From Paraspadella gotoi (Eukaryota; Chaetognatha), in the NCBI GenBank assembly GCA_051294375.1, contig CM119265.1, positions 5,565,696 to 5,629,695 on the forward strand: a DNA stretch of 64,000 bases. Direction: 5' to 3'. The position numbers and the translations under genes are program-made. Below are positions 13,249-26,302 of the stretch, piece by piece (position 1 is the stretch's first letter; the number at the start of each line of letters is the position of its first letter). Below the pieces are notes generated by a model. It did no database searches. It saw only the letters and a program-made list of their open reading frames with translations, and was not told where the DNA came from.

Positions 13249-14465
13249 TGAACATTATTTGTTAAAAAATTATTTTATGTTTTTTTATTTTCGCAGTAGG
13301 CTATATTTATATATAGTACTATCCTTATAAAATCGAAAAAATTTCAATAGGTTTTCTCTATTTTGATTGCAGATTTGAATTTCCTCGTCAAAGTTGATAG
13401 AAGAAAATTATAAATCATTTTTTTAAAAAAAATTCTTTTATTAGTGGTGTTAAAATTAAAAAATATATTTAATATATAAAAAGTTAAATTTTCAGCTTAT
13501 AATATAGCGTTTTTTTAATTTTTTTGACCGACTTAATGAAGGAATTTTTCAAAAGATTTCTATTTCTTTTATCAACTTTTTATGACGAATCCAAATCTGC
13601 AAAAACTCTTAGAAAAAAACTGTTTTGAAATTTTAACATTTATGGTTTAAGTACTAGTATAATATAGCTACTGCGTAAATGTAAAATTTATTTATAAATT
13701 TTTTTATTATATAAATGTTTATTAATATAATGTTGTTCGTTCCTCACTTTTAGAATTTTATTAAATTTAAATTTAGAAATTTTACTTACGCCTTAACTGT
13801 TATAGAGATCTAGGTTTGAAGCGGAATGCGAGCTTGCGACACGGGATAGTGCACTGGATACGAGTTAAGATTAAGAAAAAGGGGATTTTGTTCGTTCAGT
13901 ATTTGAAACTTGTGAGTAAATTTGATCTAGAGTCACGCACAAGAGATTAATCTGGAAAAGTAGGAAATAAATTATTAATTGTTTTTCTCAAAATGCGATC
14001 GGAGAGAAATTTCCTCTATCACGATGATCTTTGCCTTTGATTCAATTAAATGTAACGATATTCCAATTTGAATTTCTTTTGCGGAAGGAGAAAAAAAGTA
14101 TGGATGGCGATCGACTGACCTTGGGCGTTGTTGTAGATCTTACGAGTGTCAGGGGGTTGGGAGATATAGATTTGTGAAGGATCATAAACCCATAAGCTGT
14201 TCGGAAAGCTTTCTTGTGAAATTTTTAAATGATACTAGCCAGAGGCTCAAGCATAAGAAAAAAAAAGAAGAACATAGGTTACATTCTAGATTATGTTTTT
14301 AATTCTATTATTGTTTTTGTAAGATGGGTTGCGGAAATCGCTGCATATAAGATGATTTAATGTGCGGGGTAAATGAAACGACTTTTAAAACTCACCACAG
14401 CGGATTCCTATATATTCAGTCGCCGCCAAAAGGAAAGAAAAACAAATTCAACATTTTTTTTTTCA

Positions 14466-14842
14466 CTCTCTCTCCATCAGTGCCCTCGGCCCTGGAAGCG
14501 ACCTCTACCTCTCTCTCCCTTTCAGTCTATCAATCTCTTTTTCTTTCTTTCTTTCTTTTCTTTTTTCTTCTTTTCCTTTCTTTTCTTTCTTCTTTCCTTT
14601 CTTCTTTCTTTCTTTCTTCCTTTCCTTCTTCTTCTCCTTTCTCCTTTCTCCTTCTCTTTCTTCTTTCTCCTTTCTTTCTTTCTTTCTTTCTTTCTTTCCT
14701 TTCTCTTTCTTTCCTTTTCTTCTTTTTTCTTTTTTTCTCTTCTTTCCCTTTCTTTCTCTTTCCTTTCTTTCTTTTCTTCTTTCCTTTCTTTCTTTCTTTT
14801 CCTTTCTTTCTTCTTTCTTTTCTTTTCATTCTTCTTCTTCTT
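14466..14842. repeat. Polypyrimidine tract, CTTT/CCTTT
   Basis: About 375 bases of C and T in CTTT-like arrangement. Long Ser/Phe frames on one strand and Lys/Arg/Glu frames on the other are artefacts of it. Confidence 0.9.
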
Positions 14843-14968
14843 CCAAATCTTTGTCTATCACTATCGCTTCCTCCCCTCGTTCCCCATTAAACTTTTTTTA
14901 TCTCTTTCCCGCCTTTCATCCTTGGCTAAAAAAGACTTTCTGGCAGAATGACGAAGATGACGTCGAAA

Positions 14969-14970
<2 letters not shown>

Positions 14971-15007
<37 letters not shown>

Positions 15008-15010
15008 ACG
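14971..15010. repeat. (ACG)n trinucleotide tract
   Basis: Uninterrupted GACGAC repeat followed by AACGACG. Confidence 0.85.
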
Positions 15011-15148
15011 AAAAGTAGATGAAGATGAGGCGAAGACTAGAAAATGAAAAACTGCAGAAGCGAATATGGGAGAAGAAAGAGAACAGCGAAAAAAAAGGGC
15101 AGAAAAGGGTAACGAATACGGGCGAGAAAAGAGGTTAAAATATGGGAG

Positions 15149-15151
15149 GGA

Positions 15152-15206
<55 letters not shown>

Positions 15207-15212
15207 AGAGAC
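15149..15212. repeat. (GA)n microsatellite
   Basis: GA repeat with one GGAG interruption. Confidence 0.9.
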
Positions 15213-15609
15213 AGAGCAACAGCAGGATAAATATAATTCCGAGAAAAACCGTGCGAAATGGAGCCCATCATCTTCACCAAGACTGAATAAACAAGTGAGA
15301 CGTGGACCTCAATGGAACTCGCGTGACTTTATCGCTATCATCGTCGTCGTGGTCGTCGGCAGGAGGCGTTCTCAGCTAAACACTCTATAATGTTCACCTT
15401 TTATTCAGTCTTCTGCGAAAGTTTCTGTGAGATGCAGTCCTTCGAAAAAAAAGAGGACACCCTAAAACCTTATGCAAATAAATCTTGTTAGGGGATCTGA
15501 GGTTGAGTGGGTTTATGAACGTAGACAGTTTGTTGCCGTTAGAATTAAAATTTAAGCCTATTTGTAGTCGGGCATTGCTTAGGTTCACCCCGCCTATAAG
15601 CGAGACACC

Positions 15610-15780
15610 TTCAGTCTTGACCCGGTGGCTCATGGAGTAAAGCCATCAGCTCATGACGACTAGGTATTGGGTTCAATCCCAACACGTTACCCTCCCTGCG
15701 AGACCCGTTCCATGGCTTCTAAAGGGGGTTAAAGAAGTTGCGGATCGAACTCTTCGGCCCAACTTAGCGCCTTCTCCACA
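15610..15780 (+). mobile_element. tRNA-derived SINE head
   Basis: GGTGGCTCATGG (15622-15633) resembles a pol III A box and GGTTCAATCCC (15669-15679) is a perfect B box. The region does not close as a cloverleaf. It differs from the element at 26.8 kb, so it is another family or a diverged member. Confidence 0.5.
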
Positions 15781-15789
15781 TATTTATTA

Positions 15790-16990
15790 TAATTTCATCA
15801 ATTTTTCTCAAGGAAAATTATTATATTTAGGGACTAATTCTATATCACTCAGATCCTTGTATTCCGATGCTAGTGAGGAGTACAATATAGTATTTCTAGA
15901 TCTAATATCTTAGGCAGTGATCCTTTTTGAATTTTTTCATCACTTCATGAAAAAGACGCCAAGCACTGTTCTACTACAACAGAAAAAAGCGACCCATTAG
16001 CCAAGCTGCCATCAAGACCATCAATCTCAGGACACACGAATTCCAGCTTTGGAAACAAACTTTTTTTTTTCTTGAGGTCGAGTCCGCGGCGGCAGACTTT
16101 TCTCTCCCGCGGGCCGAACCCTTTTATCATCGCCAGTAATAGAAGGCTTTTCCCGGTTTCAAATCCCCTCTTTCATCATTCCCTCCTTTCGTTGCCTTCG
16201 AAGAATGTGCGGGGAGAGGGAGCGAGCGGGGAAAATTCAGGAAAAAAAGGAGGACGGCGGAAAGGGATGTCCGGAAAACGGAAAAAAAAGGACGTCGGGA
16301 AAGTGAAACAAGGAAATGGCGGGAAAAGTGAAAAAGTGTCGATTGACGAATGGAAATGAAAATGGGACGGTGGAAAAAAAAAAGAAAGAGCGCCCGATAG
16401 AAATTAGAAAGTAAAAAAAAGGGTGGTCAGGTAAAATGGAAAATTCACTAATATCTCATTTGCATATAGCAGTATTTTAAAAACGATCTTTGAGAAAAAA
16501 AAATATAGTAGCGTAAGCAGTAACTATACTAGATCGACTAATTTAATTAATTAAAAGTACATTTACCAAATCAGAATTACTTATTGAGAAGTGAGTAACA
16601 TATAAATGTTGTTAAGAGAAAAAATAGACTAATTACACCGTGCGTCAAATAATTAGTTTTTTTATTCGTTATAAGTTTTGCATTATTGTTAAGACGTTTA
16701 CAGAAGACCGTAATAAAATATTATAAAGAATCTTATGTGAACCACTTTTTCGTTCGTATATTTGAGAAGGCTATATTAGGCCTTGTGAAAATAAGAATTG
16801 GAATATATGCCTAAGCATTCTTCGAAAACCTTCCGTTTTTGCCTTTAGAATATTGGTTGTTGGATTTCTAATCGGAACCAGCTATACAATATATATCTAT
16901 TGAATAAATAACGTAACCGAGGCAAAAATTATATTTTCATAAGTATAATTTTTCGCTTGTAAAATCGAGATCGCTTCCCTTTTGTTTTGC
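15790..16990. other. Spacer upstream of the 24-exon gene
   Basis: Purine-rich GGAAAA sequence at 16,200-16,430, then AT-rich DNA. It should include the promoter of the gene starting at 16991, but no clear TATA box or initiator is visible. Confidence 0.45.
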
Positions 16991-19900
16991 ATGGTGAAAC
17001 ACTTAGTTGAAGAGCCATCTGTATTCAGTCGACGTCATTCGAATAAAAAGAAAAGAGCCGGGAAAGAATCGATTGCCGAACTTCTATTATCAGGTATGGT
17101 TGCATGCTGTAGCAATCACCTCGTTTATAAGCATAAAAAAGTGAATAGAATTTACGTTTATTTCAAACTTTAAGGCAAGATGGACGGAGAACACATTAAA
17201 AAATTGACAGACTTGGCTTTGAAAGGAGCAATAGGGAAAAAGAAACTTACATTGCACAAATCTAATATTGCAAAGTAGGATTGTCTTCCTGAGATGAGCG
17301 GCCGAGTGTTAATATTTAAATATTGAAATCTCTAAAACCTTTACTCATTAATTCCAGAAAAAAACCAACAAAAAATGTCGCCAAAAAGAAAAATGTAAGT
17401 TCTTTTGTGCGTCTTATACGACGGAAAACTAATATGTAGCATTTTGAAGAATATCTCTTGAATTTGAATGTTTTTAATTTAGGCTCTTGGCAAAAAAAAC
17501 TATGAAAAAATGTTTGAAGAGGAGTCGTCGAGCGAAGATGCTCTGCCTCATAATAAGGTACCTCTATTTTATTGGACTGTTATAAATAGAATTTAGATAA
17601 CTTTTTTTGATTAAATGTAGGGCGTCGCGGAAAAAGTTAGCACCGCGAAGAAATTCGGCTTTAAAACGGCTTTAGATTTTGGAGACGAAGATGAAGATGC
17701 CGATGACGATGACGACTCTCAAAAGGTTGTTCAAACTGCTATGGTAACTTTTTTTTTTTTTTTTTGCTAAGCTAACTTAAGTCAAATGCTTTTCCTATAA
17801 ATAAATTTTTATTGGAATTTCAGATATTTTTAATTTTTGAATTTCTGTAGAACTTAGGACGCTGTCCAGAGATGCATGTTTATTCAAGGGTTCATCTAAA
17901 AGATGTCGCTGTCACTAAAACGTAGGTTTTAATCGAGCATATTTAAATTGAAAACCATAATTAAAAAACAATGCAATGAAAAAAACATGCGACGTCCTAA
18001 TGTTTTTCGTTTAGTCGTATGGTATCAGGAGAAAAAAATATCGTCAAAAATACGGATTTTGAAATCGGAGAGGGAGGTAAATCATTATCAATATAAGTAT
18101 TTAATTATTAATGATTTTTAAAAAGTATTAAAAGTTTTTACCCTAAAACTTAAAAAAAAGCCGCGATATATCCGGTCCAAATGACGCCCGAAATTCATCA
18201 GACGCCGGAAGAAACTACTAAGGCGACGACGAATGTAAACTAACTTAAGACAACTATCACATCAAGCAACGAAAATCGATAAATCAGATCCCACTCTATC
18301 TCCAGCAGGGACCCGACTCAGCCGCGGCTTCGACGCCGATCCAGCCGTCGACGCTGCCGACGCTTCCGCCGCAGCCGACTCAGCAGGCTTTCACCGACGC
18401 GGAGTTGGAGACTTCGGGAGAGAGTCACGCCTCCAAATCCTCGTCGAAGGCGAAGGGCTCTCCTCCTTCCACCGAGGGTCAAATGCAAGAGGTGAATCGT
18501 AGTTAAATTTTTTTTTATTATAATTATTAATGATAAACGGCAATCCTAGAATCTAATATATATCCTTTCCGTTATTTCTTTTATGTAGTTATCATTTTGA
18601 CGAGTTTTATTAGAGAAATAATTTCTTTATGATCTTTGAGGAAGACGGAGGTCTTCGAAATATGGCGTTATACTACTAATGAAAGTCTACAGAGACTTCA
18701 ATATGACGTGATACGAAACAACTTGTAATATAATAGAAACGAAGAGCGATCAGGTTATAGAATTTTTTCATACTTTTTTGAGCTTGGAAAAAATTAAGGA
18801 ATGACGGCTTTGTTGATAAATAATAATTACCATAATAAATAAATTAGGTTTTACATAAGAATTTTTTTTTATAATTCATTATCAACTTGTAATTAAAGAC
18901 CGAAAATTAAACTACATCAATAAATAATAAATTATTTTCTTTCAGTGATTGGCATTCCTATCTTCATTTATTCATTCTTTTATATTTCTGTCGTTTTTTA
19001 AGGCAGAATCTTACTAGAAGAATCAAATAAAACAATATCTTTCCCCCGAGCGTTTAATATCCTCATTTGCAGCAAACTCACCATCAAAGAAGAGAGACGC
19101 AAGGAATAACGAGCGAATCGAATATGGAATCCTGGGATTCGGAGTCCATGGATTCGTCTAGCTTCGATTCGGAGGAGGAAGAGGAAGAGAGGCGAGTCAC
19201 GTGACTGAATAAATTTTTTTTTTCTTTTTAAGATGTATTCATACTACTACTAAGTTACTAACATCTCTTTGTTCCATTTCAATTCTAGATCCGGCGAAAG
19301 TTACGGTAAATTATTATCCCGCCAACCTTAGTTAATCCGACATTCTAAATACTGCTACTTTTTCTTTGTGGCGGGAAGATTCTAAACTTTATGAAAGACG
19401 GAGGGCACGATCAACAAAGATTTGGAAGGCGCCGATTATCGTGAAGGACGGACACGAGGTCGAGCTCAATAGGTTTGTTTATTTTTATTGTTTACATTTA
19501 TATTCATATTTTTTGTCGGTATATTCACACCGCCTCACGTCCACTATCGTTCAGCCAATACCGTTGACTCACAGGGGGAACGCTCCATCCCAGGCGTTGT
19601 GTTCCATCCACGGTCCTAACGACTGCCATCTGCGTTGGCATAGCAGAGACCGTCCTAGGGTAACCGCGCCAGTGACTGGAGGCGTCACTGAGGGTCGGAA
19701 GCCGTCAAAGCCAACAGTGTGATGCCCCATGGCAATGGGCAACGCAGACAACCCGGCAGTTGCTATAATACATCAATTTTTTGATTGAAACCGTTTCAAT
19801 TCTCCACAGTTATGATTCCTACATTTCCGGACCGAACGATGCCGACGTTTCAAGGTCCCACACCGAAACAGCGACCAATTCACTGATGTCATCCAAACAA

Positions 19901-22148
19901 AGCGACGCCCTTCCCACGCCGCCGGAGAAGCCGAAACGGTCTACGACACCGGGCAAGTCAGTTCCGGCGCTCGCGCTTGCGATTCCGGCGTCAAAGGCGG
20001 AAAGACCTTCGTTGTCGTCGCAGCAACTGGGAAAACCACAGTAATCAGAAATGATGCTTATGTGTTTTTTTTTTTTTTTAAATTGTTTTCTCCACAAAGT
20101 TTCGTTTAATATGTATTCTTCTACAATGATAAGTTTTATTAATTGTGGAGATCCAATTAGATCCATCTATCAGTCCGTTCATCTCCGATGAGATGGGTCA
20201 GTTACATGCTGATCGTTGAATATTTTAAAAACATTAATAAATATCACTGGAAAAAATGGCTCACGCTTTAAGTAAGAAGTTAGAAAAAAAAAAAAACTTA
20301 AAAGAAAAAAAATACAATTTATTGTCAGCTCCTTTTTCAAAATGCCCATGGAAGACAAGCCCTCCTTAATCACCCTGCCGCTCCTGGGCACCCCGGCCGA
20401 TTATTACGAACCGGACATGTGGTCTTCGATACTGTTGAAAGAGAACGATGACGACAACGATCGATTCCGGCCCAAACTTGATCGGGGAATCAACGACCCC
20501 GGCGAACGGGCGACGAGGGCGTCGGGGCGCCGTTGGAGCGGCACCGCCGGATCCCCGACCGTCTCTAGCATTCCCGTCGACGACGACGTGGACGACGCCG
20601 AGATGAAGCCGCGTCGACGGCGCCGCAAGATTCCGACGAAGAAACGGCGGCGACGGACGGCGGTCAAGAGGCGGGACGACGTCTTCGTCCAAGCCTCGAC
20701 GGTCGAATCGGAGGAGGAGGCGAGAGTAATGAGGAAAGTGTTCGCGGACAGAAGGGAGACCGTCGGGCCGAAGGTGTTTCAGATGGCACGAGTGGAGTTG
20801 GCCGAGAGGTGAGCGAAAAGTAATTTTGTTTAAAAGCTGAGGTTGTTTTGGGTCGTTCTATCTATCTCCACCTATCGGTCTGTCCCTTTTGTACTTTTAC
20901 GTAACCAATATAATACTTGGCAAAGAGGTGAGACGCTTTGTTGATCGGGTAGTTCCATCTTTTTTATCGAGCCTTGACCGGCGAAGCCGGGTCAGGCTCT
21001 ATAATGTTTTAGGGTTGCTTCTTTGTGACGTAGTCGTCGTCGTCGTCGTCGTCCGTCACGCTGTTTTCATATATAAAAACTACTACGCTTTTATAGGTTT
21101 GGCTGTGACTTACCGTTTTTTTTAAATAAAAATTATTATGAATTATGATAAAGTTTTACAAAAGTGTGCGATCATAGTAAGTTAAAAAATTTAGATATGG
21201 CTTTTCATCTTGAAATAGCTGTGATATTTTCATATTACATTTGGATTTAAGTATTTTTTGTTTGAATTTCCACTTCATTATGATTTACTGCAATATGCAA
21301 ATAAGATTAAAGTACTCCTTATAATATCCAAATTAGTATATAGAAATGCTTTAATCTAATTTACATATTGCAGTATATAATATTGAAGATGAAATACAAA
21401 AAATTTGTTTTAAATTTTTAATAAAAATGGGAACTCAAAGGATTTTTTTAATGAGAAGCTATATCTTAATTTTAATACAAATATAAATTAAAGCTTTTAC
21501 AAGCTGCGATTGGAAAAAATTGGAAAAATTTCCAATTGTAAACAATTGTAACATATTTTTTGCCTTTCTTTATTTCTTTAAATTATATATATATTTTTTT
21601 TCCTATATTTGTCAGTTGCTGCTTTTTCTGAACCCTTAAAAAACGAGTTCAGGTTCTGCAGTGACTGTTCAGCTGGCTTCCAGCTTTCTCTTTCTTTCTG
21701 TCTCTTTGTCTCTCTTTTTATCTTTCTGTCTCTCTTTCTCTCTCTTTCTGTCTTTCTGTCTCTCTCACTCTGTACGATCGTTCGTTTTTTTGAAAAATTC
21801 TGATTATTTTTTTCCTTCTCAAAACTTTATTATCGCCATTTATTCCGCGCTTTTTTTTTCAATACAAAATCCCAAATTTATATCACTATTGGCAAATTAT
21901 ATCTAAAATAGGAGTTGATAAGAGAGATATAGTCAAATTAAACATTACTTTTTTTTGTTATTCTGATAATTTGTACTATTATTAAATTTATAAATATTTT
22001 TAGTGTATATATTTAATCATTTTTAACTTTTTTTAAATAATAATTATTTGAGTTGTGATAACTATTTATAAATTAATTAAATATGCAAATATTAAATTTG
22101 ACCTCGGTCTGGTTTCTTCCTAAAAAAAGAACAATCTTTTTCTCTCTA

Positions 22149-22207
<59 letters not shown>

Positions 22208-22565
22208 TTTTTTTTCCTTCTAAAAACTTTTATTATCGCCATTTATTCCGAGATTTTCGTGGATTTTTTCCTTCTAAAAACTTTTATTATCGCCATTTAT
22301 TATTTTATCTCAATACAAAATCCCAAAATACAATAACTTACTTAACCTAGATTTCGTGGTCGTTGCGGAGCAACAAGTAAACAATGTCGAGGAACATGAC
22401 CTAATAACGCGTTACGTGTATAAAAAAAAATCAACATAGACCCAATTTCACGACGCCGTTGCGAGGCAACGGATAACCGATATAAACGAGAGTGACCTAA
22501 TAATGCGTCTCGTTGGTGGGAAAACTCTCTCTCTCTCTCTCTCTTTCTCACTCTCCCTCCCTCTT

Positions 22566-22622
<57 letters not shown>

Positions 22623-22797
22623 TTTTTTTCCTTCTAAAAACTTTTATTATCGCCATTTATTCCGCGCTTTTTTCTCAATACAAAATCACAAATTTATATC
22701 CGAGATTTTGTGGATTTTTTTTCTAAAAATTCTGATTATTCTTTATATAAACGAGAGAGACCTAATAATGCGTTTCGTTGGCGGGAAAACTGTCCAG

Positions 22798-22861
<64 letters not shown>

Positions 22862-25350
22862 ACTCATTTGTTTGTTTTATTTACGATGAATGATTCAGCG
22901 CGTCAATGAATCACTATCATCGCATCAATGAATGACTATCATCGTATCAATGAATGATTATCATCATATCAATGAATGACTATCATCGCATCAATCATTT
23001 GATTATCATCACATCAGTCATTTTGTTATCATCGCATCAATTATTGGTTATCATCGCGTCAATATTTGGTTATCATCGCATCAATATTTGGTTATCATCG
23101 CATCAATATTTGGTTACTATCGAAAGCGGCTCGATCTTTATGCTTTTAAGATTTTTTAGATATAATTACAAATAAACCGAAAGATTATATACAGCAAAAC
23201 AATTTAGAATTACCGTTTCTCTCATGTTATTTATGTTATTTATATTTGTTTTAAGTCAAAATCGAGAAGATTTCTTCGAGCCTATCGCCATCGCTCCAGA
23301 TCAGGAGGACTCCATCGCTCGCTCACAAGCCGATGCGAGAGATTTCGAGGTTAAATTGTTTAATTTTATTTTTACAATGATCGTTAAGGCTGTCATATCA
23401 GTCAATATCAGTCAACGAACCTCCTGGCGTTGAAAGCGAACCAAAACGGTTACGGCTCCGGAAAATCTTCAGTGTCGACCACGGGAGAATTCACGGCGAT
23501 TAACGAATTCGAGGTTGTGAATTTTTGACTTCCTTTACTGGTGACTAGTTTTCATAAAGTCTAACATAAAGAACTATACGGTTACGAAACATTGCGATAA
23601 TATGCAATTTGGATGACATTTAGGGTTCAAAAACCGCACTTAAAACTTCTTACGATCCTTCAAAGGAATCTCGCTCGGACTCTAAGCGCACCCTGCCGCA
23701 ACAATACGTGACGCCGACCAGTCTCGGTTCGCCTCCGCCTCAACGCCCGCAACTGACGTTCACGAGGGCGTCGAGGGAGGTGGAGGTCGTTCAGATCGCG
23801 GACAAGGAAGAGTGCAAGTCGGCCGCCGACGACGGGATCGACCTTCACATGGCGAGCGGTCACGAGCCGAGGAACGGAGCCAGGCAAGAGTCCGCTCCAG
23901 TCGGCAGGCTCACGTACGAACTGCGCGTGCCGCGTCCGTCCCCTTCGGCCGAAATGCGGATGCGGGAGTCGGTTACGAGGGAGAAGCCGCAGGGAAGGGG
24001 TGGACAGGGGTAAGGGGTTGTGGGGTTTTACTATAGTTTTTTTTTATTTGTTAAATTTTATTGTTTGTTTTGTTTTTTGGTGTTTTTTTTTTTGTTTTTG
24101 TTTTTGTTTTTTTTTGGTTATTTATTTGATTCCGATCTCCGACCGAATTTCATGGCAGAACAACGATTCATTGGACGCCGGCGTTGCGGTTTTTGGAAGC
24201 TGCCAAGGAGCGAGCCAAAATGCGAGGAAAGTGAGTTGTCGGAAGGGAATTGATTTTTAATTTGGAGATTGAGGGTTGAAAAAGCTTTGATGCTCTGAAA
24301 TTAAATCGCTTCATGCAAACGAGATTTTCTATTAAAAGCAGAATAAAGGACAGCAATTTACGGGAACCTAAGAAAATAAAAACGGCCAGCGTTTTTGAGA
24401 GCGTACGTACGTCATGAATTTAAACTCGTCACTCAGATACCAATACAGCGAACGCTTGGGTCGATACATTTACCTTTCCGATTCCGATCACGAGGAAAGA
24501 TTTTCCGCGGACTCGTCGGAATCTGACGAAGAAGTCGACAGGAAAATTCCGCGAATATTCCGGCGGAGCAGCGGCTCCGCCGCCGCAGGTCAATTCTTAG
24601 AAATGAATATATATTATATAGATAATCGCTGTCTTCGTTTTAAATTGTTGACGTTAGTCGAAACTCAGTAAGATTGCTTTTAATTCGGTAGGTCAGTCTC
24701 TCTGTCAGAGGATATTATGTATAAAGCTAGTTTATAAAATCTCGACAGATGTCATTTATTGAGGATTCCTTAATTTTTTTTATCACCAAAGATCATTTGA
24801 TTTATTACTATTTATTTATTTATTCATTTATATATAATTAATTATGCTTCTAAGCGTAATATGTTTTAATTTAAAAAAAAACAACTCGGTATCATCAGCG
24901 AGCGAGGCCCAAGGAGAGATCCTCGCCCCTCATCAAAATATTAGTCGCCACAGTTCCATCAACGAATCGAGCGAAGAGGAGTGGCACGAGAATCGTTGGT
25001 CCGACAGGTAAGGCGCGAGGTAAGGTTCATTTTCTATCTTTCACTACTCTTTTATTGTATCAGCGACGATCTGGACTACGATGTTTGGTTGGCGAGGAGA
25101 ACCCGAATCCCTTTGGTTTGGGTTCATTGGGAGAAGAGGAAAGCTTTGAAGCGTCTGGCAGAACAGTTCAAGGTTAAGTCACCTTTTATCTTTCTGTTTA
25201 TTTTATAAGACATTTAAAGTTCAAAAGTCATTTAAATTTCGATCGTTCGCTTTTCTCTCGCAGAACGCCCCAGACACACTGCGAAAGCTGAGTTTTCGCT
25301 ACGATATGGATGAACTTGAAAACTACGCTCGAAGTTTGAGGATCAATTAA
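16991..25350 (+). CDS. Unknown 994-residue acidic/serine-rich protein, 24 exons
   Basis: I do not recognise this gene. Exons read from GT-AG sites: 16991-17093, 17175-17274, 17358-17394, 17483-17557, 17621-17743, 17851-17921, 18015-18076, 18161-18234, 18306-18491, 19073-19200, 19289-19305, 19379-19472, 19810-20040, 20174-20196, 20328-20808, 23256-23349, 23412-23513, 23624-24009, 24159-24230, 24342-24410, 24437-24588, 24899-25007, 25064-25172, 25264-25350. All phases agree and the total is 2,985 bases. The start is the ATG at 16991; a further upstream exon is possible. The N-terminus is Lys-rich. Residues 127-137 are almost all Asp/Glu, residues 535-557 are a dense Arg/Lys block resembling a nuclear localisation signal, and Ser/Glu-rich disorder is widespread. 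The best-ordered part looks to be the C-terminal 60 residues, rich in Trp/Arg/Leu (DYDVWLARRTRIP). No signal peptide or membrane segment is seen. The least certain junction is the donor at 24410 (AC|GTCATG). A nuclear or cytoskeletal scaffold role would be a guess only. Confidence 0.8.
20969..20999. repeat. GC-rich imperfect hairpin
   Basis: GAGCCTTGACCGGC and GCCGGGTCAGGCTC face each other across GAA, near the start of the 2.4-kb intron. Two bulges; function unknown. Confidence 0.5.
21620..22862 (+). repeat. Composite repeat block with (CT)n in an intron
   Basis: Four to five copies of a unit containing TTCCTTCTAAAAACTTTTAT and ATCGCCATTTATTCC, alternating with (CT)n tracts (21681-21772, 22139-22211, 22526-22624, 22799-22862). 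A second shared piece, GACCTAATAATGCG, follows small GTTGC/GCAAC hairpins at about 22360 and 22462. All of this is in intron 15 of the unknown gene. Confidence 0.75.
22904..23122 (+). repeat. 22-bp minisatellite, about ten copies
   Basis: Tandem units ending ATCATCGCAT and starting CAAT. The early units carry GAATGACT and the last three carry ATTTGGTT. It lies in the 2.4-kb intron just before exon 16 of the unknown gene. Sequence shifts gradually along the array, as expected from stepwise expansion. Confidence 0.85.
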
Positions 25351-25437
25351 TTTGATGATAAATTTTAATTAGTTTCATTGACAATTTAATCGCCTCTAAT
25401 GTTGAAAACTTATTGAATGTTTTCTTGCATGCCTGTT

Positions 25438-25443
25438 AATAAA
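25438..25443 (+). promoter_or_regulatory. Polyadenylation signal AATAAA of the 24-exon gene
   Basis: A canonical AATAAA lies about 90 bases after the TAA stop at 25350. It supports the 3' end of the gene model. Confidence 0.6.
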
Positions 25444-26302
25444 AATTAAAATGATTGAAAATGTTTCGTCTTGTAGTTTTTTTTTTTTAATTGCTTAACT
25501 AAGACAAATAGAAAAGAAAATAATAATTATGAATTTAAAAAATAAATATTTCAGCGTGAGGGCAGCATTGGCGAAAATGTGCAAGAAATGAAATAGCAAT
25601 TTCACTTCTTTTTTTTTTTTTGCCTAAAAATAGGAAAATTAGAAATAAAAGAACGTTTTGAATTTAAAAATGTTATATTTAAACCAAAGGTGATCATTAC
25701 GTCGCATAGCCCGGATGAGACGAATCAGAAATCAGTTTTTTCAATAGAGTGGAGCACTGGGGAACATAAATTTTATTTAAGTGAACAAACAAGGATATTT
25801 AGACATGAGATAGTATGATTAAGGAGTATAAAAAATATTTTGCTTATATTGTTTGGGAACAGTATCATTAATTACAATATATTTATAGTAATATGCTTTT
25901 AAAATCAAAAAATTTTCAAAATAATTTTTTTTAAATTTTTATTAAAGATTCTTATTCTTCATAAAAAGTTAGATCAAAAATATAAAATATGTTATTAAAA
26001 ATTTCAATGTTTACAGCGTCAAAAATAGAAAAAAAAGGTCAAATTTTCTACTTTTCCATGCTTTGTAGTAGAAACTATTATATGATAAAACATTTTGGTC
26101 ATTTTTCGCAGCTTTAACCTAAAAATATCATGTAACATATTTTACAAAAGTTTTTCAGTTTTTTCCGGCAAATCCGAAACTGTTCTTAAAATTTAAACAA
26201 TATGATTTTAAAATTTTATGATTTTATAAGGATATTACTATAAAAAAATTCAATTAATGATACCGTTATGCAATTTTTTTTTGAAAAAGGGTTTAATTAT
26301 TT
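25444..26302. other. Spacer between converging genes
   Basis: AT-rich DNA with poly-A/poly-T runs and no open frame that looks coding. The unknown gene (+) and the acyl-CoA synthetase gene (-) point at each other across this stretch. Confidence 0.6.

Larger units (their letters stand above)
10900..14360. other. No gene seen: AT-rich spacer
   Basis: 3.4 kb of strongly AT-rich DNA with poly-A/T runs, a 12-bp inverted repeat and a degenerate hammerhead-like motif. Old transposon debris is likely but nothing is recognisable. Confidence 0.5.

Noticed and set aside
14373-14951. Long Phe/Ser/Leu-rich frame resembling a membrane protein
   Set aside because: It is a translation of a CTTT pyrimidine tract; the opposite strand gives an equally long Lys/Arg/Glu frame.
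19555-19760. Intron segment of the unknown gene that looks SINE-like
   Set aside because: No B box was found; the short GTCACTG hairpin alone is not enough.
22904-23122. Regularly spaced repeats, CRISPR-like
   Set aside because: Units are contiguous 22-bp tandem copies without unique spacers, and the genome is eukaryotic.
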